Shown here: positions 62,970-64,000 of the stretch, piece by piece | How the letters are laid out: every line of letters starts with the position of its first letter | Position numbering within the stretch: the first letter of the stretch is position 1 | Assembly: GCA_009363875.1 (NCBI GenBank) | Contig: CM018680.1 | Coordinates: forward strand, 62,841,279-62,905,278 | Length of the DNA: 64,000 nucleotides | DNA from: Mikania micrantha | Lineage: Eukaryota > Streptophyta > Magnoliopsida > Asterales > Asteraceae | Reading direction: 5' to 3' | Position numbers and translations under genes: made by a program | Notes under the pieces: model-generated | What the model was told of the DNA's origin: nothing | The model's input: only the letters and a program-made list of their open reading frames with translations | Databases searched by the model: none

Positions 62970-63410
62970 CTAGGTTACCACCCCGTGTATTACACGGGTT
63001 AAATGATAAAAATATAATAAACAATCATTAATGAAAATATAAATAATATAAGATTTTTTTAATATAGAATATGACTAAAATTTTGTATAATTTAATAATT
63101 TTAGGAATAAAATAATTATATTATTTCTTTAAACAATAATTTTTTTGTTTCTTTATTTTTTTAAATACTATTTTTAAAAATTGTATATTTTATAATAAGC
63201 TGGATATTTAAAATGTGTTTTTTTAATATTAATATATTTTTATGTATTATAAAACATGTTTCTTAGTTTAAAAATGTAAAACAAAGTATTTTATATTTAA
63301 TATTATTATTTGATATGAGGTGTATTTAATAGGAGAGAGAGGCGGGAAAATTGAAGTTGAGGGGCTCTGTAATCACGCCATGTGTCCCTAGAAACTTTGA
63401 TTTATAAAGG
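62970..63410 (-). mobile_element. Short non-autonomous Helitron-like element (minus)
   Basis: The left end is CTAGGTTACCACCCCGTGTA followed by TTACACGGGTT (minus-strand 3' terminus with hairpin, CTAG at 62970-62973). The right end is the shared subterminal GCCATGTGTCCCTAGAAACT then TTGATTTATAAAGG near 63379-63410, with the last bases diverged. About 440 bp, no coding. Confidence 0.6.
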
Positions 63411-63550
63411 TAAAATGACTAGAATGCCCTTTTTAATATTTTAATGAAAAGCTTATGTGTAAATTTATGATTGGTTGAAATGGGTTATGTAGTTTTAGCA
63501 AAAGATGAGGGTTATTTTTTATACCCTTTCCTATATATATATAGGAAGGG

Positions 63551-63915
63551 TTCAAATACTAACCCTCCTTACGGAGCTAACCCATTAACTTTGCCAAAAA
63601 ATAGCCGAATCTTGAATTTTTTTTAAACATCATTGTAACACAATTTGAACACCATGTTCAGTTTTGAGTTTTGGCTAATTCATCACCGTTTGGGCTCTTA
63701 CACCACTGTAGGTGTTTAAATATTTAAAACTTACAGTACTGTAGCAAAAACAATACAACAATGATATTTTTTAAACGGTGATGAATTAGCCTAAACTCAA
63801 AACTGAACATGGTGTTCTAATTGTGTTACAATAATGTTCAAAAAAAAATTCAAGATTCGGCTTCGTTTTGGCAAAGTTAATGGGTTAGCGCCGTAAGAGA
63901 GGGTTAGTATTTGAT
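63551..63915. repeat. Long inverted repeat (foldback/MITE-like)
   Basis: The arms of about 143 bp at 63551-63693 and 63772-63915 are reverse complements with roughly 90 percent identity by eye (TTCAAATACTAACCCTC...CAAAACTGAACATGGTGTTC). They are separated by about 78 bp. TA-rich tracts flank both sides. The class is undetermined. Confidence 0.8.
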
Positions 63916-63919
63916 CACA

Positions 63920-63954
<35 letters not shown>

Positions 63955-64000
63955 GGGAATGGTTCCAATACTATACATGATAATCATCCAACATTTATCA
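63916..64000. other. TA tract and start of another repeat at the window edge
   Basis: TATATATAGGGAATGGTTCC at about 63946 resembles TATATATAGGAAGGGTTCAA before the foldback at 63551, so a second related element probably begins here and continues beyond the window. Confidence 0.4.

Overview
This is a nuclear plant DNA window, almost certainly from a eudicot. I favour Asteraceae, because the extra ORFs of the retroelements resemble protein families I associate with repeat-rich composite genomes; that assignment is from memory and not proven here. There is no bacterial gene, rRNA, tRNA gene or CRISPR array. Nearly every recognisable feature is a transposable element or a gene fragment carried by or stranded between elements. 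The background is AT-rich, with spliced genes and 5-bp, 9-bp, TAA and SINE-type target-site duplications (TSDs).

Layout. 1-4297: a minus-oriented, very long LTR-like sequence rich in GGTTCG and TGATTCG motifs. 4298-12528: a decayed minus-strand Ty3/gypsy element of the Tat type (5' LTR, primer-binding site, gag, PR-RT-RH-aRH-INT, then an extra ORF on the opposite strand). 12529-14047: a PIF/Harbinger-like MITE, a 47-codon exon-1 relic of a serine carboxypeptidase-like gene, and the truncated end of another gag. 14048-23661: a complete, very young chromovirus (2.3-kb LTRs, TSD AAATC) inserted inside that second gag; the gag resumes at 23662-24495 and its LTR lies at 24581-25593. 25594-32377: inverted Tat-type antisense-ORF remnants, interrupted by a copia solo LTR (28407-29200) and a decayed chromovirus-like LTR, closing with a plus-oriented LTR. 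32378-34879: duplicated AT-rich DNA with a SINE that has a perfect 16-bp TSD. 34880-38141: nested non-autonomous Helitron-like elements.

38332-61920 is a large plus-strand Helitron: TC start, 3' hairpin plus CTAG, an intact 11-exon RPA1-like gene, and a RepHel gene broken by an internal deletion, frameshifts and a stop. It also carries a probable captured WRKY exon. Two later insertions sit inside it: a 12-kb Sirevirus-like Ty1/copia element (40001-52049, TSD GAGTA) and a solo LTR of the same family (57321-58152, TSD AATAA). 61945-64000 holds further Helitron-like copies on the minus strand, a Mutator-like MITE with a 9-bp TSD, and a long foldback.

How the parts work together. The copia element keeps open a 907-aa Gag and a 1158-aa extra ORF, while pol is broken in several places although the two LTRs differ by only one base. 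It therefore looks like a recently mobilised copy that used Pol supplied in trans. Short CTTCGGAAG-type motifs are concentrated both in its LTR and upstream of a TATA box preceding the extra ORF, which suggests two co-regulated promoters. The Helitron shows a parallel pattern: an intact accessory RPA gene beside a dead RepHel.
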